Positions 17,315 to 26,239 of a DNA stretch of 64,000 bases are shown piece after piece. Source of the DNA: Sphingomonas horti. Its GTDB lineage: Bacteria; Pseudomonadota; Alphaproteobacteria; Sphingomonadales; Sphingomonadaceae. Location of the stretch: the NCBI RefSeq assembly GCF_009753715.1, contig NZ_WQMS01000006.1, forward strand, positions 1 through 64,000. The letters are read 5' to 3'. The position numbers and the translations under genes were made by a program. A model generated the notes under the pieces. That model was not told the origin of the DNA and did not search any database. It worked only from the letters and a program-made list of their open reading frames with translations. Positions within the stretch are counted from its first letter, which is position 1. Every line of letters begins with the position of its first letter.

Positions 17315-17893
17315 ATGACGACATACAAGGTCGGCTATCTGGTCGGCAGCCTGGCGAGGGAGTCGATCAACCGCAAGCTGGCCAAGGCACTGATCCGGAT
17401 CGCGCCCGAACAGCTTCAATTCTCGGAGATTTCGTTCCGGGACCTGCCGCTCTACAGTTACGACTATGACGCGGATTATCCGCCTGAGGCGCGCGCCTTC
17501 AAGGATGCCATCAAGGCGGCGGACGCGGTGCTGTTCGTCACGCCTGAATATAACCGCTCGATTCCGGGGGGCCTGAAGAACGCGATCGACTGGGCGAGCC
17601 GGCCCTATGGCACGAACGCCTTCACACACAAGCCGTCGGCTGTGATCGGCACCTCGCCCGGCGCGATCGGAACCGCGGTCGCGCAGCAGAGCCTGCGCAG
17701 CGTGCTCAGCTTCTGCAACTCGCCGCAGATGAATGCGCCGGAGGCCTATATCCGCTTTACGCCCGGCCTGATCACGGACGAAGGCGAGGTCACGGTCGCG
17801 GCGACCGAGGAGTTCCTGCGCACCTACATGGCGGAGTTCCACACCTTCATCGCCCGCGTGCTCGCCGTATTGCCGCGCGAGGCGCTGGCCTGA
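17315..17893 (+). CDS. NAD(P)H-dependent FMN reductase family protein
   Basis: A 192-residue flavodoxin-fold reductase. The FMN phosphate-binding loop is GSLARESINRKLAKAL, and the family signature is TPEYNRSIPGGLKNAIDWAS. It would reduce FMN, quinones or azo compounds using NADPH. A strong GAGGAGGA site lies 6 bases before the ATG. It is divergent from the usp-mrp unit; the 140-bp gap between them must hold both promoters. Its stop is 7 bp from the convergent TRIC-family gene. Confidence 0.9.
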   Translation: MTTYKVGYLVGSLARESINRKLAKALIRIAPEQLQFSEISFRDLPLYSYDYDADYPPEARAFKDAIKAADAVLFVTPEYNRSIPGGLKNAIDWASRPYGTNAFTHKPSAVIGTSPGAIGTAVAQQSLRSVLSFCNSPQMNAPEAYIRFTPGLITDEGEVTVAATEEFLRTYMAEFHTFIARVLAVLPREALA

Positions 17894-17900
17894 CGCCTGT

Positions 17901-18581
17901 TCAGCCCTGGTCCTCATCCGACCGGGCCACCGGCAGGCTCCACCCGCGCCGGATCGCGACGAGGCGAAGGGCGAGGCACGCCATCGCGCCGCCGATCGCG
18001 GTCGGCACCACCGGCCAGCCGAGCAGGTGCCCGACCACGACCACCCCTGCGCCGAGCAGCGCGGCCACCGCATAGAGGTCGCCCTGCAGCACCGCCGGGG
18101 TACGGGCGACGAGGAGGTCGCGCGTGATGCCGCCGCCGATCCCGGTCAGCATGCCGAGCAGCGCGGCCATCAGCGGGTTGAGCCCGAAAGCGAGCGCCTT
18201 CTCAGCGCCGGCCACTGCGAAAAGCGCCAGGCCTCCGGCGTCGAAGACGAGGATCGGGGTCTGCAGCCGGGACAAGGGCGAGTACCAGAAGAAGATCACC
18301 AGCCCCGCGGCGGCGGCGACGGCGATATAGCGCCAGTCGCTGATCGCGGCGGGCGGCGTCGCGCCGATCAGCACGTCCCGCGCGATCCCGCCCGCGCTGG
18401 AGGCGGCGAACGACAATACCATCACGCCGAAAATGTCGAGCCTGCGCCTGACCCCGAGCATTGCCCCGCTGATCGCGAAGACGAAGGTTCCGGCGAGATC
18501 GAGGACGAGCAGCAGGTCCTTAAGGAGGCGTTGGTCGAGAAGCGGGTTCAGCGGCAACGGCGCGTCACCCCCACGTCCCAA
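17901..18581 (-). CDS. TRIC-type (UPF0126/YicG) membrane channel protein
   Basis: A 226-residue, seven-helix inner-membrane protein made of two homologous halves. Each half carries the glycine-rich segment GGxxRDxL (SSAGGIARDVLIGATPP and GIGGGITRDLLVARTP). This matches prokaryotic trimeric intracellular cation (TRIC) channels, which conduct monovalent cations. The start MGRGGDAPLP at 18581 precedes the first helix by about 20 residues. Its gene order beside Usp and Mrp suggests a role in ion balance, which is inference. Confidence 0.85.
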   Translation of the reverse strand: MGRGGDAPLPLNPLLDQRLLKDLLLVLDLAGTFVFAISGAMLGVRRRLDIFGVMVLSFAASSAGGIARDVLIGATPPAAISDWRYIAVAAAAGLVIFFWYSPLSRLQTPILVFDAGGLALFAVAGAEKALAFGLNPLMAALLGMLTGIGGGITRDLLVARTPAVLQGDLYAVAALLGAGVVVVGHLLGWPVVPTAIGGAMACLALRLVAIRRGWSLPVARSDEDQG

Positions 18582-18597
18582 TCTGCCGCCGTCTGCC

Positions 18598-19866
18598 TCA
18601 CTTGCCGAGCCAGGCGAGAGCGCCGATGGCCATCGCTTCGACGCCAGTCTGCAGGGTCGGATGAATTACCGGGGCAAACAGCGGGCTGTGGTTCACGGGC
18701 AGGTCGTTGACCCGGCCTTCCGCCTTGGCGCGCGCATAGGTCGCTGGATCGGTGCCGCCGACGAACCAGAACACCGAAGGCACGTCCCATTCGGTGCCGA
18801 AGCAGCCGAAATCCTCGCTTGCCGGAGCGGGACCGGTATGGCGGACGCTGTCCGCCGGGAAATGGCGGCGCAACGCTTCCGCGACGCGTTCGCTCGCCTG
18901 CTTGTCGTTGACGTTCAGCGGATAGCGATCGAGCGGCGTGATCTCCGGCGGTCGCGGCGCGCCCGATGCGGCGGCCTCGGCGTTGGCGATCCGCGCGATC
19001 GCATCCAGCACATGCTTGCGCACGCCTTCGTCGAACGTGCGCACGTTGAGCTTGATCACGGCTTCGTCGGGAATGACGTTCTCCTTCGAGCCGGCCTGCA
19101 GCACGCCGACAGTGACCACAGCGGCGTCGGTCGCAGCAATCTCGCGGGAGACGATGGTCTGCAGCCGCAGCACGAGCGAGGCGGCCATGACGACCGGATC
19201 GACCGCTGCCTGCGGCATCGAGCCGTGCGCGCCGCGGCCGAACAGCCGGATCTGGAGGCTGTCGGCGGCCGAGGTGATAGGCCCCGCGCTGCCGGCAACC
19301 ATCCCCGCTGGCCCGACCATCACATGCTGGCCCAGCACGACCTCGGGCTTGGGAAAGCGGGTAAGCAGGCCGTCGCCGATCATCGCGCGGGCACCCTGCG
19401 CGGTTTCCTCGCCGGGCTGGAAAACAGCGAGCAGCGTGCCGCGCCAGGCATCCCGCGCCCCGGCGAACAGCGAGGTGACGCCCATCAGCCAGGCGACGTG
19501 CATGTCGTGGCCGCAGGCGTGTGCGACGGGGACGCTGTTCCCGTCCGCGTCCTCCGCCGTCGCCTTGCTCGCATAGTCGAGCCCGGTCGCTTCGCGGATC
19601 GGCAGCGCGTCCATGTCGGCGCGCAGCATCACGGTCGGGCCGTCCCCGTTGCGGAGCAGGCCGACCACACCCGTCTCGCCGACACCCGTGGTGACGTCGT
19701 AGCCGCTATCCTGAAGGTGCTTCGCGGCAATCGCCGCGGTGCGATGCTCCCGCATCGACAGTTCGGGATGGGCGTGAAAGTCCTTGTAGGCCGCCTCGAG
19801 GGCCGGGAGCATGGCCGGCAGGCCGGCGAGGAGCGGGGCCGCGGAATCGCGTGACGTCGCTTCCAT
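18598..19866 (-). CDS. M20 family amidohydrolase (hippurate/IAA-amino acid hydrolase type)
   Basis: A 422-residue zinc-dependent metal hydrolase of the M20D group. HPELSMREHRT, MLRADMDALPI, VAHACGHDMHVAWLMG and FQPGEETAQGARAMI carry metal ligands and the catalytic Glu; ASEDFGCFG is the late metal-binding block. A dimerisation domain lies at about 190-300. It has no obvious signal peptide, so a cytoplasmic N-acyl amino acid or peptide deacylase is likely. The substrate is unknown. It starts at 19866 with GGAGTGGGTTC ahead of the ATG. Confidence 0.88.
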   Translation of the reverse strand: MEATSRDSAAPLLAGLPAMLPALEAAYKDFHAHPELSMREHRTAAIAAKHLQDSGYDVTTGVGETGVVGLLRNGDGPTVMLRADMDALPIREATGLDYASKATAEDADGNSVPVAHACGHDMHVAWLMGVTSLFAGARDAWRGTLLAVFQPGEETAQGARAMIGDGLLTRFPKPEVVLGQHVMVGPAGMVAGSAGPITSAADSLQIRLFGRGAHGSMPQAAVDPVVMAASLVLRLQTIVSREIAATDAAVVTVGVLQAGSKENVIPDEAVIKLNVRTFDEGVRKHVLDAIARIANAEAAASGAPRPPEITPLDRYPLNVNDKQASERVAEALRRHFPADSVRHTGPAPASEDFGCFGTEWDVPSVFWFVGGTDPATYARAKAEGRVNDLPVNHSPLFAPVIHPTLQTGVEAMAIGALAWLGK

Positions 19867-19945
19867 GAACCCACTCCTGCGCTGTCCGGCAATCGCTGCT
19901 TAGCCGCCACGACGCCGAACTAATGGCGGCCTGTCAAGTTGCGCC

Positions 19946-21430
19946 TCAGCCTTCGCCCATGCCTTCGGCAGGCCTGGAGGCGCTTCCCGCGCGAACCTTC
20001 TCCTCGATCCGGGCACCGACATCGGCGTCGACATTCTTCCAATATTGGAAGGCGCGGCTCAGCACCGGCTCACGCACGCCGCCCAACAGGCTGCCGGCGA
20101 CCTGGTTGACCAGCGCGGCGCGCTGGGCTTCGTCGAACACCTCGCGGACGAGGATGCCGGGCTGGGTGAAGTCGTCGTCGTTCGAGCGCGGCGTATAGGC
20201 GCTGCGCACCATCGCGCCGTCCGCTTCCCAGCCGTCGTCAACCGGGCCGGTGTCGTCTGCCCAGGGCCGGCCGCCGCTGTTGGTCGCATAGACCGGCGCG
20301 GCGCCGCTGTGGTGATAGGCCATCGGCCCGTCGAACATGTAGCTGTTCACCTTCACCTTGGGTTGGTTGACCGGCAGCTGGTGGAAGTTCGCGCCGATCC
20401 GGTTCCGCTGCGCGTCATTGTACGCAAAGGCACGGCCCAAGAGCATCTTGTCCGGCGACAGGCCGATGCCGGGCACGGTGTTGCCGGGCGAGAAGGCCGC
20501 CTGCTCGATCTCCGCGAAGAAATTCTCCGGGTTGCGATTGAGGGTCATCGTTCCGACCCGGATCAGCGGATAGTCCGCGTGCGGCCAGGTCTTGGTCAGG
20601 TCGAACGGGTTGATCCGGTAGGTCTTGGCATCCTCGTAGGGCATGACTTGGACCGACAGAATCCAGCTCGGGTGCTCGCCCCGCTCGATCGCCTCGAACA
20701 GGTCGCGGCGGTGAAAGTCGGCGTCCGTTCCGGACATGGCCGAGGCTTCATCGTTCGAGAAGAACTTCATGCCCTGCTGAGTGTGGAAATGGTATTTCAC
20801 CCAGAATTTCTCGCCCCGGGCGTTGATCCACATGTAGGTGTGGCTGCCATAGCCGTTCATGTGGCGCCAGGTGCGCGGCAGGCCGCGCTCGCCCATCAGA
20901 TAGGTGACCTGGTGCGCGCTCTCCGGGTTGTTGGTCCAGAAATCCCACTGCATGTGGTTGTCGCGCAGGCCCGAGGCCGGGAGTCGTTTCTGGCTGCGGA
21001 TGAAATGCGGGAACTTCATCGGGTCGCGGACGAAGAAAATCGGCGTGTTGTTGCCGACCAGGTCGTAATTGCCTTCGTCGGTGTAGAACTTCAGCGAAAA
21101 ACCGCGGACGTCGCGCCAGGTATCGGGGCTGCCCTGCTCGCCGGCGACGGTCGAGAACCGGGCCAGCATGTCGGTCTTCGCGCCCGGCTGGAACAAAGCC
21201 GCCTTGGTATAGGCGGACACGTCCTCGGTCGTCTCGAACACGCCGAACGCGCCCGACCCCTTGGCGTGCGGCTGGCGCTCGATCGTCTTTTCGCGGTTGA
21301 AGTGCGCCATCTGCTCCAGGAAGTGAACATCGTGCAGCAGGATCGGGCCATCGGGGCCGATCGTCAGCGAATTGCGGTCGCTGGGCGCCGGCGCGCCGGC
21401 ACCGGTGGTCGAAGCTGGAAGTTCTGACAT
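19946..21430 (-). CDS. monofunctional haem catalase (small subunit type)
   Basis: A 494-residue catalase that converts H2O2 to water and oxygen. The distal His is in [12 protein letters not shown], the distal Asn in [18 protein letters not shown], and the proximal haem-ligand Tyr in [14 protein letters not shown]. Its length fits the small-subunit clade without a C-terminal flavodoxin-like domain. I chose the ATG at 21430 (MSELPAS) because GGAAAGGA lies about 7 bases upstream; the frame extends to 21475 without such a site. It is divergent from the DUF2231 gene across a 290-bp gap. Confidence 0.95.
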   Translation of the reverse strand: MSELPASTTGAGAPAPSDRNSLTIGPDGPILLHDVHFLEQMAHFNREKTIERQPHAKGSGAFGVFETTEDVSAYTKAALFQPGAKTDMLARFSTVAGEQGSPDTWRDVRGFSLKFYTDEGNYDLVGNNTPIFFVRDPMKFPHFIRSQKRLPASGLRDNHMQWDFWTNNPESAHQVTYLMGERGLPRTWRHMNGYGSHTYMWINARGEKFWVKYHFHTQQGMKFFSNDEASAMSGTDADFHRRDLFEAIERGEHPSWILSVQVMPYEDAKTYRINPFDLTKTWPHADYPLIRVGTMTLNRNPENFFAEIEQAAFSPGNTVPGIGLSPDKMLLGRAFAYNDAQRNRIGANFHQLPVNQPKVKVNSYMFDGPMAYHHSGAAPVYATNSGGRPWADDTGPVDDGWEADGAMVRSAYTPRSNDDDFTQPGILVREVFDEAQRAALVNQVAGSLLGGVREPVLSRAFQYWKNVDADVGARIEEKVRAGSASRPAEGMGEG

Positions 21431-21581
21431 GCGGAATCCTTTCCCTGGCTGCAGTTGAGCGGCCCCGGGCCGCAAATGTTCCCCTTCAACCTGAGGTCGG
21501 TCCGCAGGATAACAAGCCGAATAAATCGAATGCTGTATTCGGGATTATTGATCAGAGCCTCGCTCTTGTCCCAACGATCTG

Positions 21582-21597
21582 GAATATGATCATATTC
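21582..21597. promoter_or_regulatory. perfect 16-bp palindrome between catalase and DUF2231 genes
   Basis: GAATATGATCATATTC is a perfect dyad, AT-rich in a GC-rich region, in the middle of the divergent intergenic space (21431-21720). It lies 151 bp upstream of the catalase start and 123 bp upstream of the DUF2231 start. It could be an operator controlling one or both. The identity of the regulator is not evident from sequence. Confidence 0.45.
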
Positions 21598-21720
21598 TCA
21601 CGAGGCCCCTTCGCCGCCGGGGGAGGTTCCTTCCCGGGCCGGAACAATGCGCCGCCCCTCGCATTCTCGATCTGATCCCGGCTCGCGTCCGGCTCGCCGC
21701 GGCCGCAAAGGAGGAATGTC

Positions 21721-22152
21721 GTGACCGCTGCGGCTCCAGTCCGAACCTATCGAGGCCCGCTGCACCCGCTTCACGCGGTGCTGCTGGCGGGGATGCTCCC
21801 GCTGTTCCTGGGCGCGCTGCTCAGCGATATCGCCTATTCGCAGAGCTATCAGGTCCAGTGGAAGAATTTCGCGTCCTGGCTGATCCCGGGCGGACTGGTG
21901 TTCGGCGGTTTCGCGCTGCTGTGGGCGTTGATCGAATTGTTCCGTGCGGACCGGCGCGGGCAGAGGGCGATCACTTACGTCCTGGTGCTGCTGGCCGCCT
22001 GGGTGCTGGGCTTCATCAATGCCTTCATCCACGCCAAGGATGCCTGGGCCAGCATGCCGGCCGCCCTGATCCTGTCGATCATCGTCGCGGCGCTGGCAAT
22101 CGCCGCGACCTGGCTTGGCTTCGCGACGCTGCGCACGGGAGAGGTGAGATGA
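21721..22152 (+). CDS. DUF2231-type integral membrane protein
   Basis: A 143-residue protein with four predicted membrane helices. RGPLHPLHAVLLAGMLPLFL near the N-terminus carries the HP/H pattern of DUF2231 membrane proteins. GTG start with AAGGAGGA 5 bases upstream. The stop overlaps the sorbosone dehydrogenase start (ATGA), so they are coexpressed; in related bacteria the two families are frequent neighbours and may form an electron-transfer pair. The exact role is unknown. Confidence 0.8.
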   Translation: MTAAAPVRTYRGPLHPLHAVLLAGMLPLFLGALLSDIAYSQSYQVQWKNFASWLIPGGLVFGGFALLWALIELFRADRRGQRAITYVLVLLAAWVLGFINAFIHAKDAWASMPAALILSIIVAALAIAATWLGFATLRTGEVR

Positions 22153-23471
22153 GCCGCGCTGCTCCCTTTGTCGGTGCTGCGCTCCTGGGCGTCCTCGGCG
22201 CCTGCGGCAGCACGTCCGAACCACAGCAATACGGGCCGAACCCGACGCTGCCCGACCCTCAGCGCGGCCTGCTGCCGACGATGAAGATCGCGAAGCCGGC
22301 GGAATGGGGCGACCAGCGCCCGATCGTGCCGCAGGGATACCGGATCGCGGCCATCGCCACCGACCTTCAGATCCCGCGCCAGACGCTGGTGCTCCCCAAT
22401 GGCGATATCCTGGTCGCCGAAGGCCGGGGCGGCGGCGCGCCGAAACTGACGCCCAAGGACGTGGTCGCCGGCATCATCAAGGCGAAAGGCACCAGCCCGG
22501 TGAAGGGCGGCAACCGCCTGACCCTGCTGCGGGATAGCGACGGCGACGGCACTTATGAAGGCCGCTGGGTGTTCGCCGAGAATTTGAACGCGCCCTATGG
22601 CCTCGCCCTGGTCGGCAGCACCCTCTACGTCGCCAACCAGGACGCGCTGGTGCGCTTCGACTATCGCGACGGGCAGACCCGCGCGAGCGGACCTCCAGTC
22701 AAGGTCACGGACCTGCCGTCCGCGATCAATCATCACTGGACGAAGGCGCTGACCGCCAGCGCCGACGGGCGGCTCCTCTATGTGGGGATCGGCTCCAACA
22801 GCAACATCACCGAGCGCGGGATGGCGGCCGAGATCGACCGGGCTATGGTCTGGGAAATAGACGCGCAGACGGGCGCGCACCGGCCCTACGCCACTGGGCT
22901 GCGCAACCCGACCGCGCTCACCATCCAGCCGGGCACGGGGCAGCTCTGGGCGGTGGTGAACGAACGCGACGAGATCGGGCCGAACCTCGTCCCCGATTAT
23001 ATCACTTCGGTGCGCGGCGGCGCGTTCTACGGCTGGCCCTACAGCTATTGGGGACGCCATGTGGACACGCGCGTGCGGCCGCAGGACCCGCAGAAGGTCG
23101 CCTCCGCGATCGCGCCCGATTATGCGCTCGGCTCGCACGTCGCCGCGCTCGGCCTCGCCTTTTCGGCGCCGGCGATGGGCGCGCGCTTCGCCGACGGCAT
23201 GTTCGTCGGCGAGCATGGCAGCTGGAACCGCAAGACGCCGTCCGGCTACAAGGTCGTCTTCGTGCCATTCCGCGCAGGACGGCCGGCCGGCCCGCCGATC
23301 GACTTCGTCACCGGCTTTCGCGGCGACGACGGCAAGACCCGCGGACGGCCGGTGGGCGTGACCGTGGACCCGCGCGGCGCCCTGATCGTCGCCGACGACC
23401 TGTCGAACACCGTCTGGCGAGTCACCCCCGTCGGCCCGCCGCAGCCGGTCCCGGCGGCGGGCGGTCGATGA
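22149..23471 (+). CDS. sorbosone dehydrogenase/PQQ-type beta-propeller lipoprotein
   Basis: A 440-residue periplasmic protein. The signal peptide ends with lipobox LGAC (Cys near residue 19), so it is probably a lipoprotein. The remainder is a six-bladed propeller of the sorbosone/glucose dehydrogenase (YliI/Gdh) family: LPNGDILVAEGRGG, GLRNPTALTIQPGTGQLW, GGAFYGWPYSYWG and GEHGSWNRKTPSGYKVVFVPF are typical. Such enzymes oxidise aldose sugars using PQQ. It directly follows the DUF2231 membrane protein. No pqq synthesis genes are in the window. Confidence 0.85.
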   Translation: MSRAAPFVGAALLGVLGACGSTSEPQQYGPNPTLPDPQRGLLPTMKIAKPAEWGDQRPIVPQGYRIAAIATDLQIPRQTLVLPNGDILVAEGRGGGAPKLTPKDVVAGIIKAKGTSPVKGGNRLTLLRDSDGDGTYEGRWVFAENLNAPYGLALVGSTLYVANQDALVRFDYRDGQTRASGPPVKVTDLPSAINHHWTKALTASADGRLLYVGIGSNSNITERGMAAEIDRAMVWEIDAQTGAHRPYATGLRNPTALTIQPGTGQLWAVVNERDEIGPNLVPDYITSVRGGAFYGWPYSYWGRHVDTRVRPQDPQKVASAIAPDYALGSHVAALGLAFSAPAMGARFADGMFVGEHGSWNRKTPSGYKVVFVPFRAGRPAGPPIDFVTGFRGDDGKTRGRPVGVTVDPRGALIVADDLSNTVWRVTPVGPPQPVPAAGGR

Positions 23472-23587
23472 ACGACGAGCGGTCGCTGCCGAGACGGGTT
23501 TGAATGCAACTTCTTGCCTCGTACGCGGCAATACTATTCCTTTGCTTTCCTGAATCCGCACCCCACCTCATTTCCTGAGGAGGAGCT

Positions 23588-23986
23588 GTGGAGCATCCAG
23601 TCGACATGCCGAAGCGCGAGGACGCTTCGCTTTATCCGCGACCCACGCGTGACCTTGCCCGGATGCGGCGCGATCTCGCGCCCGAGATGTCGGACGCGTT
23701 CAGCAGCTTCAGCCAAAAGGTGTTTGCCGACGGCGCACTGCCGGCGCGGATGAAGCAGATCATCGCGGTCGCGGTCGCACACGTCACTCAATGTCCCTAC
23801 TGTATCAAAGGACACACCCGAGCCGCGCTGCGCGCAGGCGCGTCGGCCGAGGAACTGATGGAAGCGATCTGGGTGGCGGCCGAAATACGCGCGGGCGGCG
23901 CCTTCGCCCATTCGATCATCGCGCTCGCGGAAGTCGAAGCCGAGGCGGCAGCCAGCCCGGAAGAAGCGCACCATGATCATGGATGA
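23588..23986 (+). CDS. carboxymuconolactone decarboxylase/AhpD-like protein
   Basis: A 132-residue, all-helical CMD-fold protein. The redox motif CPYCIKGH (Cys-x-x-Cys, then His) matches AhpD-type alkylhydroperoxidases, which reduce peroxides with thiols. GTG start at 23588 preceded by GAGGAGGAG. The C-terminus is acidic and His-rich (EEAHHDHG). The stop overlaps the next gene's start. It fits with the nearby catalase as an oxidative-stress gene. Confidence 0.87.
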   Translation: MEHPVDMPKREDASLYPRPTRDLARMRRDLAPEMSDAFSSFSQKVFADGALPARMKQIIAVAVAHVTQCPYCIKGHTRAALRAGASAEELMEAIWVAAEIRAGGAFAHSIIALAEVEAEAAASPEEAHHDHG

Positions 23987-24539
23987 ACCCCAGGCCGCCG
24001 TCCGCGAAGCCATCGGCATTTTCCAGAATCCGCACGATCTCGAAGCGGCAATCGACGAGCTGCTGAGCTCGGGTTTCGATCGTGCCGAGGTCAGCCTCCT
24101 CGCCGGTGAACGGGCGATCGAGGACAAGCTTGGCCATCGCTATCGCCGGGTCAATTCGCTGGCGGACGATCCTGCGGCTCCGCGCACGGCTTATGTCTCG
24201 ACCGAAGCCATAGGCGATGCCGAGGGTGGGCTGGTCGGCGGCCTGATGTATGTCGGCGCGACGGTCGCGGCCGGCGCGGTCGTCGTCTCCGGCGGCGCGA
24301 TCGCAACCGGCCTTGCGGCAGCCGTGCTGGCCGGCGGAGCCGGCGGGCTGATCGGAGCGCTCCTCGCCAAATGGGTAGGCCATCACCACGGACACTATCT
24401 GCAGGAGCAGATCGAGCGCGGAGGCCTGCTGCTGTGGGTGCGCACCTGGGATAGCGCGCACGAGGCGCGTGCCGCCGACATCCTGCGCCGGCACGCAGGC
24501 GATTGCGTTCACGTGCACGGCCCGGCGCTGACGGCATAA
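23973..24539 (+). CDS. glycine-zipper membrane-associated stress protein
   Basis: A 188-residue protein of unknown biochemical function. The N-terminal half (about 10-75) resembles the soluble general-stress-17M-like fold (AIGIFQNPHDLEAAIDELLS). A long Gly/Ala hydrophobic stretch (about 85-140) looks like a glycine-zipper hairpin in the membrane. A His-rich turn, GHHHGHYL, follows, then a short C-terminal domain (LLWVRTWDSAHEARAADIL). ATG at 23973 or 23979; both overlap the AhpD-like stop, so translation is likely coupled. Confidence 0.7.
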   Translation: MIMDEPQAAVREAIGIFQNPHDLEAAIDELLSSGFDRAEVSLLAGERAIEDKLGHRYRRVNSLADDPAAPRTAYVSTEAIGDAEGGLVGGLMYVGATVAAGAVVVSGGAIATGLAAAVLAGGAGGLIGALLAKWVGHHHGHYLQEQIERGGLLLWVRTWDSAHEARAADILRRHAGDCVHVHGPALTA

Positions 24540-24547
24540 GGCGCCCG

Positions 24548-25126
24548 ATGGACTCGCTGCATTCGCTACTGGCCGAGGTTCGCGGCTGCCGGGTTTGCGC
24601 GGACATGCTCCCGCTCGGGCCCCGCCCCATTTTTCAGCTGTCGCCAACGGCGAAGCTCCTGGTGGCGAGCCAGGCGCCGGGATCCAAGGCGCACGGATCG
24701 GGCGTGCCCTTCTCCGATGCGTCCGGCGACCGGTTGCGCGAATGGATGGGGTTCTCGGAAGCAGAATTCTACGATCCCGCCAATGTCGCGATCCTGCCGA
24801 TGGCGCTTTGCTATCCGGGGCGCGCGAACAGCGGCGGCGATGCGCCGCCCCGGCCAGAATGTGCGCCGCTGTGGCGCGAACGGCTGATCGGCGAGCTGCC
24901 GATGCTGCGGCTGACCTTGCTGGTCGGATCCTATGCGCAGAACCATGTGTTCGGGCCAGGGCCGATGACCGAGCGCGTGAGGCGGTATCGCGAATTTCTG
25001 CCGCGCTATTTCCCCCTGCCGCACCCGTCCTGGCGTTCCGCGATCTGGATGAAGAGGAACCCGTGGTTCCAGTCGGACGTGCTTCCGGTCCTCCGATCGG
25101 AGATCAGGCAGGCGCTGGCGGACTGA
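24548..25126 (+). CDS. uracil-DNA glycosylase superfamily protein
   Basis: A 192-residue protein of the small UDG-like family. The N-terminal Cys pair (GCRVCADMLPLGPRP) and SQAPGSKAHGSGVPFSD correspond to motif 1 (GExPG-like) with a changed first residue, and LPHPSWRSAIWMKRNPWF carries the motif 2 His. A repair role removing uracil or related bases is plausible, but the variant motif 1 leaves substrate and activity open. The start at 24548 is 8 bases after the previous stop. It ends the five-gene plus-strand run. Confidence 0.75.
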   Translation: MDSLHSLLAEVRGCRVCADMLPLGPRPIFQLSPTAKLLVASQAPGSKAHGSGVPFSDASGDRLREWMGFSEAEFYDPANVAILPMALCYPGRANSGGDAPPRPECAPLWRERLIGELPMLRLTLLVGSYAQNHVFGPGPMTERVRRYREFLPRYFPLPHPSWRSAIWMKRNPWFQSDVLPVLRSEIRQALAD

Positions 25127-25178
25127 TCGCGCTCACCTGACCGGCGGAGCCGATCGGCGGCCACCCGGGCTGTCGGAC

Positions 25179-26183
25179 TTACAGCGCTTGTGCCAATCCG
25201 TGCGCCACGCAATCCAGCGGCGCCGCCGCGATCCGGGCTTCGAGCCCGGTCGCTTCGGTGATGCGCCGGCTCAACAGCCCCGTCATCGCGCCGCCGCCGG
25301 TGAGCAGGATTCCGTCATCCAGAATGTCCCGCGACAGTTCCGGCGGCGTGTGCTCGAGCGCCGCGATGACGATGCCGACGATCGCCTGAAGATGCTTTTC
25401 ACACACGTGGAGCAACTCGTCCGCGGCGATCGACAATGTTTCGGGAAGGCCGGCCGCCAGGCTCAATCCCTTGATCGTGACCGCGCGGTCGCGCGCCTCA
25501 TCGGCAGCGCCGAGGCGAGCGAGCTCCAGCTTCAGCTGTTCGGCTCCCGGGCGGCCGATCTGGAAGCGATGCCGGCGCACCAGATGCTCGAGCAGCGCCT
25601 CGTCGAGCGTGTCACCGCCGATGCGCGCGGTGCTCGACAGACAGATCGCGCCGAGCGAAATGACCACGACTTCGGTGGTGCCGGCGCCGCAATCGATGAC
25701 CATCCGTCCACGGGGCGCATCAACGTCGAGGCCGGCGCCGATCGCCGCCATCAAAGGCTCCGGCAGCAGCTGGACATGCCCTAGTCCCGCGTCGTGAACC
25801 GCCGTCGTCAGGGCGCGCCGCTCCGCCTGGGTGGCGTCATTCGGGACGCCGACCAGCGCCCGCGCTCTACGCACGCGCCACGCTCCGCCCGCCCGACGCG
25901 TCGCGAAACGGATCAACTCGCGTGCCGCCGCCATGTCGCTGAGCACGCCGCCGCGAAGCGGGCGCGCAATCCTGAACGGGCCGGACACGCGACCGATCAT
26001 GGCACGCGCCTCCGAACCGGCAGCGACGAGGTTGGTCGAAACGCCGGTTTCGAAGCAGCAGATAGACGGCTGGTTGAAGATCGTCCCGGCGCCGCGCTCG
26101 GCCACGATGATGTTGGCCGTGCCCAGGTCGATGGCGATGTCGGGCGCGCCGAACGAACGGCGACGCGAACGGAAACTGAACAT
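25179..26183 (-). CDS. MreB-like actin-fold ATPase, orphan
   Basis: A 334-residue MreB/Mbl-family protein with the usual length. Phosphate-1 motif DIAIDLGTANIIVAERG, phosphate-2 motif DCGAGTTEVVVISLG and adenosine motif DGILLTGGGAMTGLL are intact. It lacks the mreC-mreD-pbp2-rodA neighbours that mark the main rod-shape locus, so it is probably a second, specialised copy. Canonical alphaproteobacterial MreB has LNEPSVVA where this has FNQPSICC, showing divergence. It could have a shape role or a different filament role. It begins at 26183 close to the convergent/divergent UDG and Rieske genes. Confidence 0.85.
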   Translation of the reverse strand: MFSFRSRRRSFGAPDIAIDLGTANIIVAERGAGTIFNQPSICCFETGVSTNLVAAGSEARAMIGRVSGPFRIARPLRGGVLSDMAAARELIRFATRRAGGAWRVRRARALVGVPNDATQAERRALTTAVHDAGLGHVQLLPEPLMAAIGAGLDVDAPRGRMVIDCGAGTTEVVVISLGAICLSSTARIGGDTLDEALLEHLVRRHRFQIGRPGAEQLKLELARLGAADEARDRAVTIKGLSLAAGLPETLSIAADELLHVCEKHLQAIVGIVIAALEHTPPELSRDILDDGILLTGGGAMTGLLSRRITEATGLEARIAAAPLDCVAHGLAQAL

Positions 26184-26239
26184 CGAGCCGCGTTAGCAGG
26201 TCGCCGCCGATCGGGCGAGGCTCGCCGTGGATCGCGCGA

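Noticed and set aside
19903-19930. GCCGCC/GGCGGC inverted repeat near the catalase 3' end
   Set aside because: Only 6 bp with a 16-bp spacer and very common triplets for this base composition.
21641-21668. EcfG-type general stress promoter (GGAAC-N16-CATT) before the DUF2231 gene
   Set aside because: The -35 matches but the -10 (expected CGTT) does not; one weak match is not enough to call it.
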